The translations under genes and the position numbers were made by a program. A stretch of DNA of 64,000 nt, taken from positions 20,300,704-20,364,703 of the forward strand of contig CM034099.1 in the NCBI GenBank assembly GCA_019914945.1. The letters are read 5' to 3'. Position 1 is the first letter of the stretch, and each line of letters opens with the position of its first letter. The stretch is from Typha latifolia (lineage: Eukaryota; Streptophyta; Magnoliopsida; Poales; Typhaceae). The notes below the pieces were generated by a model, which saw nothing but the letters and a program-made list of their open reading frames with translations, was not told the origin of the DNA and searched no databases. This document shows positions 24,056-37,269 of this stretch, piece by piece.

Positions 24056-25861
24056 TCAAATCCCCTCGTCATAAGGAAACGAGGTGGAATCCAACCACTG
24101 ATCGCCGTAGATGAACTCGGACACCGTAAAGCTCGAGGCCTCATCGTAGTCCATCACATGGTATCCCGCCCATGTGACTCGGTCATCGGTTCCGGAGCCC
24201 GGCCCACTATTCATATATTCACCATAATATAACGTATCCAGGCCTTGGTCACCAATCCACTCAGTCCACCCGGCTGGATCCACTAACCCATCCATATAAG
24301 ATTCTATATACACCGTCCTGGAATATACTCCCCACGGCCTACCAAGATAAGTCTTTATACTACCACCACTGGAAGCCAAGTCTTCTGATGCTATTACCGA
24401 ACAATTCTGGATAGATATCCCAGTGTCCTCATTTGGGTCGTTTCGGCCTTGGGCAGTGACCACATTGGACTGGCCAGGGATCGGCGTCCTGGCGATGAGG
24501 TTGCAGCCTTGGAAGACGGCGGCCGCGTTGCCGGTGATGAAGTCGACGGTGCCGTAGATGTCGCATTCCCGATAGAATTGCCGGAACGAGTGGACGTATA
24601 GCGTGTCCTGGTAGCCGTCGATGGTGCAACGGTAGACGGCGGTGAAGTCGGCGTTTACACGGAGGGCCGCAGCCTGGCCCTGGGCCGGCCCGGCCGTGTT
24701 TTGTACGGTGAGGTCTCGGGCTAGGAAGCCCTGCCCGGAGACACCTGCACCAATGTTTACAAATGGTTAGAGGGAAAAAAAATCAATAAGATATAGATAA
24801 ATAGATATGATAATTAAGATGGGATAAAAAGTTACCGAGAGTGGCGGAGCCAAAAGTGGTCCAGCCACCTCCAACGCTTCTCTTGCCTCTGATCACTGTC
24901 ACGTCTCTGCCTTCCCCTAAGAGCACGATGTTCGGCTTGTAGCTGGGCACGTCCACATTTTCATCGTAGACCCCTGCCTTCACAAAAATTATAGTCCTCT
25001 GCTCGTAATTAGACGGTGCGAACGCGATTGCCTCCCCTATCGTGCTAAAGTTCCCACTCCCGTCCTTCGCTACGGTCAACGTCAAGCCTTGCATTGACTC
25101 GTCGCCATTGTCGTCGTCGTCGTCGTCGTCGTCGTTGGAGCTCTCCAGTAGCCTTCTATCCCTCCTATTAGAATATAAAGGTTATAATCAGTAATTTGTT
25201 ATACTGCTTTATCAATTAGATATTAAGCTTTTGCTTATTAGATTAAAATACACCTCGAGATCCACGACGGGAATTCATCCCCAGTAAGCCGCCTACCCGG
25301 CAGCTCGCTGGCGCCGGGGAGGATGGCGAGCGAGTTGCTGACGAGTTCGTACGCGGAGGACCAAGAGTCGACGAGGGTGTTCTTTAGTGGGCCCCGCGCT
25401 CCCGCGAGGCCGTCGAGACACGTGGCTTTATTAGTGAGGGCGGCGGCGAGGTGGGCCCGGACGTCGGTGAGCTTGGTGGGCTGGGCGAGGAGGGAGGTGG
25501 AGAGGGAGAGGGAGGAGAGGGTGATGGCGTGGAGGTCGGAGCAGTCTTTGAGGGCGCCGCGCTGGGATTCGACGATGAGTTTTGGGTCGGCCGCCGCGGA
25601 GGATAGGAGGTAGGAGAGGGGGGTGGCGGCGGAAATGGCGGAGCGGATGGAGGCCAGGGCGACGGAGAGGATGGTATGGGGGATGTTGGCGGAGATGGAG
25701 AGCTTTAGGGAGGAGACGCAGGAGTTGGGGTATGGGGTGGATTGGCATATGGAGTGGATGGAAGAGAGGTTAAATGTAGTGCTGGTGGTTCTGGCGGAGG
25801 AGGATGCGGAAACGAGGAGGAGGAGGAGGAGGAATGGGAGAAGAAGATGGGAAGAAGCCAT
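24056..25861 (-). CDS. PMEI-pectinesterase (pectin methylesterase with pro-region)
   Basis: Three exons (25861-25254, 25164-24836, 24744-24056) give about 541 residues. A signal peptide (HLLLPFLLLLLLVSASSSA) leads into a PMEI pro-region with CQSTPYPNSC, KDCSDLHAITL and NKATCLDGL. Processing-type motifs GRRLTG and DRRLLESS follow, then a run of eight Asp, then the catalytic domain from LTVAKDGSGNFSTIGEAI. GYQDTLYVHSFRQFYREC and YLGRPWGVYSRT are intact. The usual VDFIFGNA reads VDFITGNA, keeping the catalytic Asp. It ends SFPYDEGI. Exon 1 is very GC-rich, as in many monocot genes. It is likely secreted and wall-active. It is arranged in tandem, same strand, with the 29.3-kb PME but differs from it in intron number. 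Confidence 0.94.
25110..25135. repeat. Coding trinucleotide repeat (Asp8)
   Basis: Eight GAC codons (read on the minus strand) lie just after the DRRLLESS processing-type motif of the PME gene. They form a coding microsatellite, so length variation would keep the frame. Confidence 0.9.
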
Positions 25862-28800
25862 GACGGGTTTGAGAGGGGGAAGGAAGCAGAGATGATAGAT
25901 ATAAGTGTTGCTGATCAGTAGTGAAAATACGGGGCTAACATGGAAATTTCACAAGATTATGTTTTGGAACTAATTATAACTGACATTTATATAATTTTTT
26001 GAATTTTTTTTTAAATAACGAAATTGAAAAGAAATCCTTCTAATTGATTATATTTGAAAAAAAAAACTCTGTTGTTTTGAAGAATAATAAAATCAAAACA
26101 TATATTGATATCAAATAACACCAACTAAAATCTCACCAATTAATGGTTATAAAAGTAAATTTGAAGAATTTGGTGATTTTAAACAGGCTGTAAATGTAAA
26201 GTTATAGATTTAAATTTATCTTATAGTGCTTATAGGAACGTGAGTTTAGTAGTTAAATATTAGAAGGGGAGCTGGAATTTTGGAGCTATATGACTATTTG
26301 CGGGTGTGTCGATAAGATCAAGAGAATGGCCGGTGAGTGACGGTGGGGCTGTTTTATTTTATTTATTTTATTTATGAATCTTAGATATAGGTTACTAAAT
26401 TTTTAGCTATTTAATCTAAAATTTAAATTATATGTGTCGCGAAATAATTACTCTAAATTGAATTAAATATCGTCGAGCTTTGTTTTAAGCCGTCGTGTTA
26501 CAAAACTATTCTTCCAAACTAATTGTACTGTCAAATTATCAATTAAATTGTCAAACTACTAAATCACTGAATAATTTTTTCATAATATTACTGGTAGTTA
26601 GAGTTAAACCCGGTACCACCTTGGCCACGGAAAAAATTACTTTATCAACTTAACTTTATTAGAGCTGAGCTGCTTAATTATTTAGATGGGTTCAAATAGC
26701 GTATATTTTGGTCAATTGATATTCTACTGCGTAGGATGATGGAAATTTCTTAAATCCCATACTTGGAAGTCTTTTATTGGCTTACAGATACCGTGATGCA
26801 GCAAATTCCTACACTACGGATGCAGACAACCTTATGCCTAATTTGGTAGTCAGTGTACTCAGAACTTTGGGGATCGTGCCTTAACATTTCCCGAACGATA
26901 TTATTGAATTGTCAGTTGTATTCAAGACCATGCCAACCTCGAATTTATAGCGGCAAGATCTACTTTACTGTAGAGAGGTTAATCTCATCGTTTGCCATGA
27001 CTTAGGCGACTTTCACATCGTTAATTATTTAAAGAACGTAGACTGTTTGATTCATTGTACTCCTTATTTTTTTTTTCCCTATAAATTCGTTAGTTTCTAT
27101 GTAATAAGAGTTTTAAACCTTCAATGAACCAATAATAAGCATTTTTTTCAGATGTAATAGTATGTGCTTCGTGTTATGTTGTTATCCAACAAATAATTAC
27201 CACCTACTAATCTCACAACAAAACTGAGTACATGATATCTTTAAATAGTTGGGACCCAACAATGCTCCGCGGTTGGGCCCGAACTCAAATGGTGCAGAAT
27301 AGTTGGGATTGTAATATCGAGGATGCAGTTCCCAACTAGCCAACAAAAGGACATTTACATGTAACAACCAAATCGAATGTCATATATATATATATGCACG
27401 AATTATTCATAATTTGGCCAAAATATTTCATTAATAAATATAGTATTTAATTTTAAAAATTATTATTTAATTTGGTGCATTAAATATAAAAAATATTATT
27501 TTAAAAATTAGTTAGACTTAAATGTAATTTTTAAATATTTATTTAGATCAAATGGATGTAAAAAAATAGCATCTAACAATCCCATCCTGACTCAATTTTC
27601 TCCTCTTATTTTGATACCAACCCAGCTCTGTTATTTTACTTTCATCCCAATACAATCCCAACATATCTCTCTCATGGCCTCTCATTTTTATCATCAACTG
27701 TAACTTATATTTTCTCTCCTCGATTCTATTATATTTTTATCTAATTAAACACTTATTTACTAAATACGTTGTTATAAAATATAACTATTTAGACTCGTGT
27801 TTAACAAATACATCCTTATAAAATGTAATAAACTAAAGAAGCTACATATTTTTTCTAGATATTATATATAGAAAAATATGTATCTTCTTAATACACATAT
27901 ATTTTTAAATACGAGAAAACCAAATAACCTAAGTATTATGCAGTAAACTACATTTAGGTGTAGATTCTGTATAACCCGGACGATAAGGAATATCCGGCGA
28001 TCTATATATATATATATATGAGAGTAACATAGGACTTCCAGAGTTCTAGTACAACCAAGCCCGGGGCCGGACGTCCTTGGTTCGGCACTTTCTGACTACT
28101 ATCATTGAGTGGGGGCATTGTAGTTAGCCTTTTGCAATCCTCCAGCTAGCGTAGCCTGACCCCTTCCGCTTTACAACGGGGAGAGGTCTTCTTCCAAAAT
28201 CCGTGACAAGAGACTCGAATTGACTTATGAGTCAAATTTAGTGCATCACGATGACGTGGGCTTTAAACTATAACGTAATTATAATTTACACTATATATTT
28301 TTATTATTTATAAATTAAGTCTTATAATTTAGTGAATATATATAAAAAATACTATTATTTAAAATAACAGCTTAATTTTTTTTATTAAGGAGAAATAGTT
28401 TATTTTAAAATAACTTTATTTCTAAAATAAGTAATGCCTTCGGTATAACTTGGTTAAAAGTATTTTTATAATTATCTTAATATAATTAACTTAATTTAAA
28501 TAGTTAGTTAAGTTTAATTAACTGATCTAATAATAAAATATTTTTTACTTATATTCTCTAAATCATATGACATAATTTATAAATAGTAAAAATATAAGAT
28601 ATAAATTATAATTTTATTAAAAGATAAGGTGTTATATTTTTAAAATAAAAGAAGTTGTTATAGTCTTCGACTGATCTCTCTCATTCATCTAATCAGGAAT
28701 AGAACTAACTTAAATAGAAAATATCTCATCGCTCTTCTATTTGTTATATTGTTTGAAGAAAATCATTCAATTCTATTTAGATTAGATCGCCTCACGGGAT

Positions 28801-29295
28801 GGACAAAACACAGTAACTTTTCTCGGCAGCTAGCCTGGGATCTTTTCCCGACGACACTGACGTGCCAACACACCCAGTGTGTATGACACAGAGGTGATGG
28901 GCTGTATGCTGTCCGCCTTGATCCAGTAACCTTATTCAAGTTTAATTGGATATAGATTTAGATTGATCCTTCAAGCCTCAAGGCCTAGTCAGATATTGGG
29001 CTGACCTCAAAGGCCCTATGAATTGTTTTGCAGAGCTAAATCCCAATTAGTTGTGAACTCATAATAGGTGGTTCGAACCCACTAATCTGTTTAGGTCTCC
29101 ATGGAAGATTGGAAGGTGACGCTAGCATAAGATGAAGTACAAAATGTTCGTATCTACAACACAAATAAAGTATTTAATGATCACCTTTAACATGTAATTA
29201 GCATGGTGTTGTAAAGAATACGAAACAAATTACATTACTCAACCAAAATAGAGAGCCCAAACAGGTGGAGTATGAATTACCACTTCCCTTTAATC
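25862..29295. other. Intergenic between two PME genes
   Basis: About 3.4 kb of mostly AT-rich DNA. No gene is recognised. There are short AT microsatellites near 27380 and 28005. A GC-richer patch at about 28040-28260 and another at 28790-28900 stand out from the background and may be transposon debris, but no ends or target duplications were found. Confidence 0.5.
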
Positions 29296-31605
29296 TTACA
29301 CCATCAACCCAGCTGTGTACTTGACACCCGTGGAGGGCAACCATAAGTTACCATCAATAAACTGCGACACCGTGAAGTTAACAGCCTGAGCCGAGTCAGT
29401 AATGGCATGGAAACCCGACCACTTGACCCGACCACCCAAACCCGAACCCGGACCCGAGTTCATGAACTCGCCATAGAACAACGTATCCAAAGCGAAGTTA
29501 CCGTTCCATTCCAACCACCCTTCGGGTCTAACCACACTACCGATATAAGACTGCATGATTACTGTCCTCGAGTACTCCTTCCACGGCCTCCCCAAGTACG
29601 TAGAAGTCTGGTTGGTAAACCCAACAAGGTCAGAGTCGGCAGTGATGTTGCAGAACTGTAGCGAGAAGCCGGTGTTCTGATTCGGGTCTTTGCGGCCCTG
29701 GGCGGTGATTGAGTTCTTCTGGTCAGCCAACGGGCGGCGAGCGAGGATTTGGCAGTTTTGGAATACGGCGGCGGCGTTGCCGAAGATGAAGTCGACGGTG
29801 CCGGTTATGCGGCAGTCGCGGTAGAATTGGCGGAGGGAGTGGGCGTAGAGGGTGTCTTGGTAACCCTCGAAGCTGCAGCGATAGAAGACGGAGAGGTCCG
29901 AGTCGGAGCGGAGCGCGACGGCTTGGTGTTTCGATGGCCCGGCCGTGTTCTCGATCGTTAGGTCCCGAGCGATGAAGCCTTGGCCATTCGCAGCTGCAGG
30001 AGAGGATAAATTTTCAACATTTTCATTATCCATCTTGCAAAATATAATTATATCCGTTCAAATACAAATTTTTTGATAATTAAAATTCGATTGTTGCTGA
30101 AAACTCTTATTTTTGGCTCTTATAGTCGAGAAAGGCTACAGAGACAAAGCCGACGTATTCTCTCGGAAAACGTGCCTTTCTCCCTTAGGTGGGAACGAGA
30201 CTTGGGCACATCTCATGCTATTAAATGGGAGAGCCTGGGTCATACGATCTCTTGATCAGAACGACACAGCAAGGTTCACAGAGCGTCGGCTACTCTGGTG
30301 AGTTGGTAAAAAAAGGTGGTGCAGGAATCCAGGTGAAACGACTGGACAAAGCAATTCTATCGAGTCTTGGAACCAAATGGGTCCCAATACGAGCACAGTT
30401 TTGAACCAGACATGTGCTTGAGCCTTGAAGAGCTAAAAGTGTCGGTCAATTGTCACGTCACTTAAGTTCCGTCTCGAGACTCCCGACTCTTTAATGTGTT
30501 CATTTACACTTGGCACATGCTACTACTACTTCGATATCAATCTGAACTAATAATAATGCAGTTGAAGTTCAAGAGGTATAAGAAAACATTATCGAAACTA
30601 AGACAGGTGTTTTGACTAACTTTGTATTTAAGCGACAGTGAGTACTTAATTAGTGATTAATTAATCATAGATTTAGTAGTTATAACTACGTCGTAATAGT
30701 AGTACTAGAATGCCCTTACCGAGAGTGGCGCTGCGGAACGTGGTCCAGCCATCGACAAAGTTACGGCTGCCGGATATAATAGTCTGCCCCATCCCATCCC
30801 CCACCAGCATTATGTTCCACTTCTTCTTTTTGATCTCCACGTTCTCTTTATACACTCCCTTCTTCACGTAAATGACGTGCCTCTTCCCGCTTTCGGCCGG
30901 CGCCGCCTCGACAGCCGCCTCCACTGTCGTATAGTTCCCGCTCCCGTCTTGCGCCACCACCGCGTCCACCGCCAGACCCGATCCCGCCGCCGTCTGCAGT
31001 AGACTCCTCTCCCCCTTCCTCACCCACTCTGGAAACCCCTCCACCAACCTCCGGCCCCCGCCCCCGCCACCTGCCGCGGCAACCTCCGATAGCCCGTCGG
31101 CGACGAGCGAGGTGACCGCCTGCAGCCCGTCACCAATAAGAGAGCTGAGGATGGAGTCCGAGCCGGCCAAGCTTTCTTTGCACGTCTCCTGGTTTCCTAG
31201 GGCGGCGCTGAGCCAGGACCGGAGGTCGGAGCGGCGGTTTCCTGTCCCGCCAGAGGAGGCAGGGGAGGCCTGGGACGCGGAGATGGTCCAGGAGAGCTCA
31301 TCGGAAGAGAGGTCGAGTAAGTCGAGGCAGTCAGAGACGGCGGAGGAGAGGCGGAGGTCGCCCCCGAGGATGCCGGAGAAAGTAGAGACGATCGAGACGA
31401 CGCTATTGATCTGGTCGATGGTGGAGCGGAGAGTGGAAAGAAATGACGACGAGGGGTTGAATGCGCCAGCTGAAGCCGACGACGGAGACGATTTCTTCGA
31501 CGCGGCGCATTCTGGTTGGAGGGAAGGTGGCGGAAGGGAGAGAACGGGAGAGAGAATAAGGGTGAGAATAAGGAGAGGAATAAGGGAGGTTGGATGCAGA
31601 GCCAT
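29296..31605 (-). CDS. PMEI-pectinesterase (pectin methylesterase with pro-region)
   Basis: Two exons (31605-30720 and 29993-29296) encode about 527 residues. It has a signal peptide ([16 protein letters not shown]), a PMEI-like pro-region with [10 protein letters not shown] and NQETCKESL, and a Gly-rich linker with GRRLVEG and ERSLLQ, weaker versions of the RRLL processing motif. The catalytic domain begins at [18 protein letters not shown], with [33 protein letters not shown] and [12 protein letters not shown] intact. It ends [12 protein letters not shown]. In the pro-region the first cysteine (PEC) has no partner at the usual C-x7-9-C spacing, so one disulfide is probably missing. A TATA box lies 53 bp above the ATG. 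The 726-bp intron shows nothing recognisable. Confidence 0.94.
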
Positions 31606-31657
31606 GAGGATAAATGAGTAAAGAGTTGGATTTAATCGGGAGTTGAGATCGGAGTTA

Positions 31658-31664
31658 TTATATA
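31658..31664 (-). promoter_or_regulatory. TATA box of the 29.3-kb PME
   Basis: TATATAA is read on the minus strand, about 53 bp before the ATG at 31605. This spacing leaves a short, plausible 5' leader. Confidence 0.6.
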
Positions 31665-34600
31665 GGGAGGTTGCAGATCTGCGTGCCAGCTACGGCTTAT
31701 AGAGTGAGGAGAGAGTGGGACTACTGCACTTCGTACTGATTAAAAGGATTACGGGATAAACAACTACTTAGGTATCTTTTTGTTCCTAATAAATGATAAA
31801 AGAAGAATGAGAGGTGGAAAAGGGACCTAAACCAAAGCTTTTGGATTGAAAGGGAATGTTGTGAGTTGTGGTACTCTTTGTGATTAGTAATATCTCAGTT
31901 AAATTGTATTCATTGGAATATTATGACATCTTTAAGCTAATTATTGTTACAAGCGTCGGTGGTTGTTGTAGGTTAGTGAGATGCTACCGAAATCTATGGG
32001 TAAAAGAATAGGAGGTTTGGATGATTGCCGTAGTAAGGTGGCAAATAATCCAAATTGGAAATAGTTATATGATTCGGATCCCATTGATGTGTCCATTTGC
32101 GGTCCTGTCCTTATTCGGTCCAATCTTTTTGTGTTAAATGTTTTAAATTAAGTCTACCTAATTAATTCAAAGTCCACATATTGGACTCCACATGTATCCT
32201 TGAATCAGAGTACCTAGGCCTAAGATTAGGATAATTGCATCAAAGATCAGGTACAATTGTAGTGTGAAAAATTAAGTTGGCTTCTAGTTTTAAAAAAAAA
32301 AAAGTTTGGGTTGCACAAGCCCATTCCGATTCCAATAGCTAGCAAAGTTTATAAGCACATTCAGAAGATTCTACTAGGTAATTCTACTTCCAAACTGGGC
32401 CTCAGGGAATAATTTGCTGAAGCTTCTGAATCCGGCAAGCTAGCATGATTAGTGGGGCACTAATAACTTCTGAATGGGTTGCACTTGCTCGTATTCCTTT
32501 ATTTGTACAGCTGCATGCAAACCGCGTTCATTTGTTTCAGCATCAACTTTATTCTTTCTTTTCTAGTGCGTCAAAAAGAATTCTCCGTGTTCTTTTCCAT
32601 TGATGGGGAAAAAGTAATCAAGTCTTTTATTCTGGATAAAACAATTGAATCACCATTAACGCTGCATTTAACGGAATGTTAGAATATTTCTACAAAACTC
32701 AACCCTCAAGATCGAGCATGCATCATGATCAGAAGTTGGTACCCACCACCACCAATTAACACGCTCACTGCCTTCTTTTTCTCTCCAAAGTAAAAGTAGA
32801 GTGTAAACCATTCCATTCTATTTCACCCAGAAGCCAAAAGAGTAACGATAGTTTACCACCAATAACATGAATGTGGGACATATCAAGCCATCACAGAGTA
32901 CAAAAGGACACAAAGACACGACAATATTGATGCAAAAATATCCGACCATCACGAATTCAGAAGTCCACATGATCGACGGAGACCTCTCTTAACCATGGGC
33001 AAGTAATTAATTGGCATGTCTTTCACTATGGCAGCCAAAATATACATACACTTAACGCGTAATGGTAATATTGTACTGTTTCCTGTGTATGGTCCACCAT
33101 CTGGTGAACTTTCGCTTTGCTTCATCCCCAATCCTTCTCTTTATGCCAAAGTACGTATTGAAAATGCCACCCTTTGCATGTTAAGGACCCCTTCACTTTC
33201 TTGATTGCTTTCTACCATGTGAGTTGTCCTCGGATCCATTCGTGTTGCGCGTGTAAGCCAATTCACTGATAGTTAGTTTTGACATTGCCAAGTCAAAATC
33301 CCGTTCATTGGATATATTCAAACGAGAAAGAGAAAAAAATTTAGATAAACTGTGGGCACGCCTCTGTGATCGATATAACTTTTGAGAATAAGTAATCCAC
33401 CACTTATCCTACATATCCAGAAACGCGTGGAATAAATATCCCATGTTCGCGTGTAACCCCTGCATTGAATTAACCCCGCGGTCCGATCTGTCATCCCAAC
33501 CACCTATCTTTATGATTCGAGCATTCGAGCTCGTGGTAGGGTTACCTTCTCAAATCTCCTTCTCTGACTTTGCTCTCCCTTCCTCTTTATGAAAGTATGT
33601 GAGCACTTCTATTAAATGTTAGAGCCCAATTAATTGCGTGATGAAGGAGCTTGACAAGATATTCGCATAGCAAGTAGTTGAGCACTTAAATGTGTTCTTC
33701 CATTCAAAGTGAGACCAAAAGAAGCTAAGAAGTGCAGAGATGTACCTGTGGATTGTGAAGTTTACCTTTGGGTCCTTCGCTTTTGGAATGCCAGGGAATG
33801 TGACAAGTTCCATTCTGATGCTTGCCTTTTGCAGAATTTTTTGATGATTCGATCTGTGGAAGCACTGAACTGTTATTCTCCCTTTAGAAGATTTAGATTC
33901 TGCAACAGTGGAGGGAGAATGGCCACTTCCTCATTTTTGGACAGAATATGAGTAAATTACTATCTTCCTTATTAGCGTTCAAATGCTATAGGAAATAACA
34001 ACTCATTCATTGCAATTTGGTTGCATCAGCTTCCTGTTTTGATAGGCATCAATATATATTCAAACACTAGAATTACAAGCTTGGTTGAACATGTAATAAA
34101 ATCGACTATTCGTCCATTCCAACTTCGCATCCTAATCAGTTTAATATATTACCTGGACCAATTTGGATTTGCTAATGTCGAAGAAGTTTTTGGTGCTAAT
34201 ATGTATACAGCATTAGGTATGGAAGAAGTGCATCATAGTGCAAAGAATCTTTATATATATTATTGTTGTTCTTTTGACCTGTCATGGTGGCAAGTCTTGC
34301 AGCCACTACTCTCGATGAGTTAAACTACGGGTAGAAGCAGTACATTAAAACAAATCAAGCTGGATTTACAACACTGTGCAACGAAATGTTGAAAAATAAT
34401 GCAAAATCGTGCAACTGAGATGCCATATTGTAGGACTGCAAACAAAGTAGTAAGCTCTGAAGTCTGAACAGTTAATTCTTTATGCCATCTTCAGTTGGTA
34501 CCTTTCTCCGCTAGGCCTTACAGAAGGATGGAGTTCTTCTATACAAAGAATAAATTATCAAATGATCTTTTCGTTTTTTTTTTTCAGCACCCAAGCACAC

Positions 34601-37250
34601 CGTAAAATAGAAAAAAGTTCTTCAGTAGCCAATATAACCCTTCTAAAAAGATTTAGATCGTCATAAGCATGTCTACTAACATTTTGATGATGGAATTTTG
34701 AGCATAACAGCATAATTGTTCAAATGTTTATGATGCTATTATGCAGCAAGAAGTGAGAGGCATAGAAAAAGTAATGCAATTGGAACCACATACCATTATC
34801 AAGGGGGTGAAAGTGAATACAAATGACAGATAAAAACTAAAATGTGTTAAATGATCTAGCAACACGGATTTTGATGAAGTCGTGTTGGAATTTATTTGAG
34901 GTTAAATCGCAACACAACTTTCACATCTCATGTCACTTTGTCTTAATTGACTTGCCCTTGATCTCTACTCAATGCACCATATCTGCAAGGTAAAGGTCCA
35001 AAACAGTAACATCAAACGTAATAGTCCGACTCTAATTACAACCACAAGATGTTTTTCTAATTTATGGTAATTGGAAAATATGGCCTGTCATCACTGTTTT
35101 TAAGGTCAATTGTTTCCTTTTCTCATCTCCAGCCAGTTACTAGGAGGCTTTAATCTTCCAATGGAGGAGAAAATCATATCTAGTTTAAAGGAAAAATCAC
35201 AAATATAATGGGGGATCAATTGTTAGTTCCTTACTACACAATGCTGCTATGCTTACCCATACTTGATGATGTAAGGCCTCCTTTCTTAGGTCCAAATCTT
35301 TGGATACACACAAGAATATAGTAGCAATACATTTTGGATGCCATATGTTGAAGGGTGGACTTTCACCTTCTTTTGCCTTTCTAATAATCAAGTTCGGCAG
35401 TTGCATCTGCCTAGAGCAAGTAGTTGATATTTTTATTCCCCACTATTGGGTTGAGAGAAAAACATAGGTTTCTCCGGATGGATTGTTATTAAGAGATTAT
35501 AAAGGCGGGAAAATGTTTCTAGATCACGTCAATGAGGAAATTATGCAAAAGTTGAAACAGAACAACCATGATCAATGAAAGCAAAGGTTATATGAAGATC
35601 AGTTCACCAAAAGGTTGTCCTCTGAGGTAGAAAATGTCTATGATCCGATAAATTATGTCACAGAAGTAAAGTAGATTGACGTAACAATGAAGACTTAATG
35701 TAGAACAGGGGAAAAAAACTTTGACATGATTGTAGAGATCTAATAGTTGCGCTACCAAATTATTGGCCCTTGATTGATAACTTTGTATGCAGAACACTTA
35801 ATTTAGCCTAGAGTACAGATGTTGAATGCTTTCGAACATGAGTATTAGTACGAAACATGATAAAATACTGGAGAACCAAACATGCACATATATCAGAAAC
35901 TTGTCACCATGTACATGAAATACAATTTAAGGGCACTAAAATGAAACGCAAACAAAGTAACCCCACAAGATCAGATCAGTAGATATGCATTTCTTTTGCA
36001 TGAAAGATATGGCAAACTTGGCACGGAAAACATGGTAGAGGCATGGATTAACCATATTATCACCTATAAGGAGGCTTCTTTAATACAGTGTATTCAAGAA
36101 ACCATATCTAAGAATCAATTTGCAAAGTATGGATACCCCTAATTATTTCAGAGGGAGGTCTATGTTGCACAAAGATAGCATTGCCCATGACTAACAAATC
36201 CTTTCAGACTAGGTCCAATTGATCATCATGTATGATTGTAATATACTAAAAGAATAGCAACATTAAGCGAGAACCAAAGCTATGAAACTAATTTAGAAAC
36301 AGCTGTCCCAGTTAAAAAATACAGATTAATAGGAAAGAAAAAAGTTGAAATAGAACAGAAATGTGAAACAACGCAGAGAAGTGAAAATATGCAGCTTACC
36401 ATCCTCGCCCTGCAGCTATTTCTCTATCTTTGAAGCATTGAGAAGAAAACTTAACACTAACGAGCCGAACATTACCAATTACTGTGAACCCACGTATACC
36501 TGGGTTGCTGTTGCACTATAGCTGACGATAGCGGATCCCCCTAACTCCGTGATAGCTCATCAGCCGTTGGATTGTGATGATAAGATATCGGACACGTGGA
36601 ACGAGTCGTGATGGAAAAACAATTTACACAGGTTGGACCAAAATTTGAAGTGTCTTATTAAGCTTTTATTGCATCACTTAATTTAATTATAATTATAATT
36701 TATATATAATTACTTGTTAGATGTTCATTTTCAATATAGAAAAGGTTTTAAACAAATAGGTATATTTTACCCTCTACAGTCTACACTTTACACCAAAATT
36801 ATTTTATCTCCTAAATTTTATTTTGTATTACTACTATACCTATATGTACTATTGACTAAGTAGCCACAGTTGAATTACATTCAAAATTAACGATATTCAT
36901 GCCTTTTTAATTGAAATATTATTTTATCAGTTTGAAAAAAACAATATTTTTCCTCTTTATATTTCTATTTTATATTAATAAGCCACTCTGAATTTTCACT
37001 TTGAATATGTATTGTTTAACAATAGTAAGATTGTTTGTACTATTTTATCCTCTTTAATATCAGAGTTTACATCTATATTTAATCAAACGAACAAAAGTAT
37101 GTCAAATTGAGATAGCGCTGAGATGTTAAAATCTCATATTTAATTAAAATCTTATTGTTATATGCCGGACAATTTGTATAAAAAAATCTCATAGTTATGG
37201 TACTGACAGTTTTAGACTCTTAATTGTTTAATAATAAAATTAATTTTTCT
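31665..37250. other. Long gene-poor interval
   Basis: About 5.6 kb with no recognisable protein gene on either strand; the short open frames resemble nothing I know. A possible non-coding exon (minus strand, about 36560-36401, ending in a GTAAGC donor) below a G-box-like CACGTG at about 36594 is described as a finding. Between 36640 and 37250 the DNA is very AT-rich. Confidence 0.5.
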
Positions 37251-37269
37251 ATTGAGATAGCTCTTATCT

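Noticed and set aside
28040..28260. GC-richer island in AT-rich DNA between two PMEs
   Set aside because: Could be retroelement debris, but no long terminal repeat, coding motif or target duplication was seen.
29081..29100. GGTTCGAACCC-like word suggesting a tRNA T-arm
   Set aside because: No matching acceptor, D-arm or anticodon stem was found around it.
30000..30719. Open frames within the 29.3-kb PME intron
   Set aside because: They have no similarity to PME or to a mobile element, and the exons splice in phase around them.
31112..31621. Plus-strand open frame of 169 codons
   Set aside because: Antisense shadow of the GC-rich first exon of the 29.3-kb PME.
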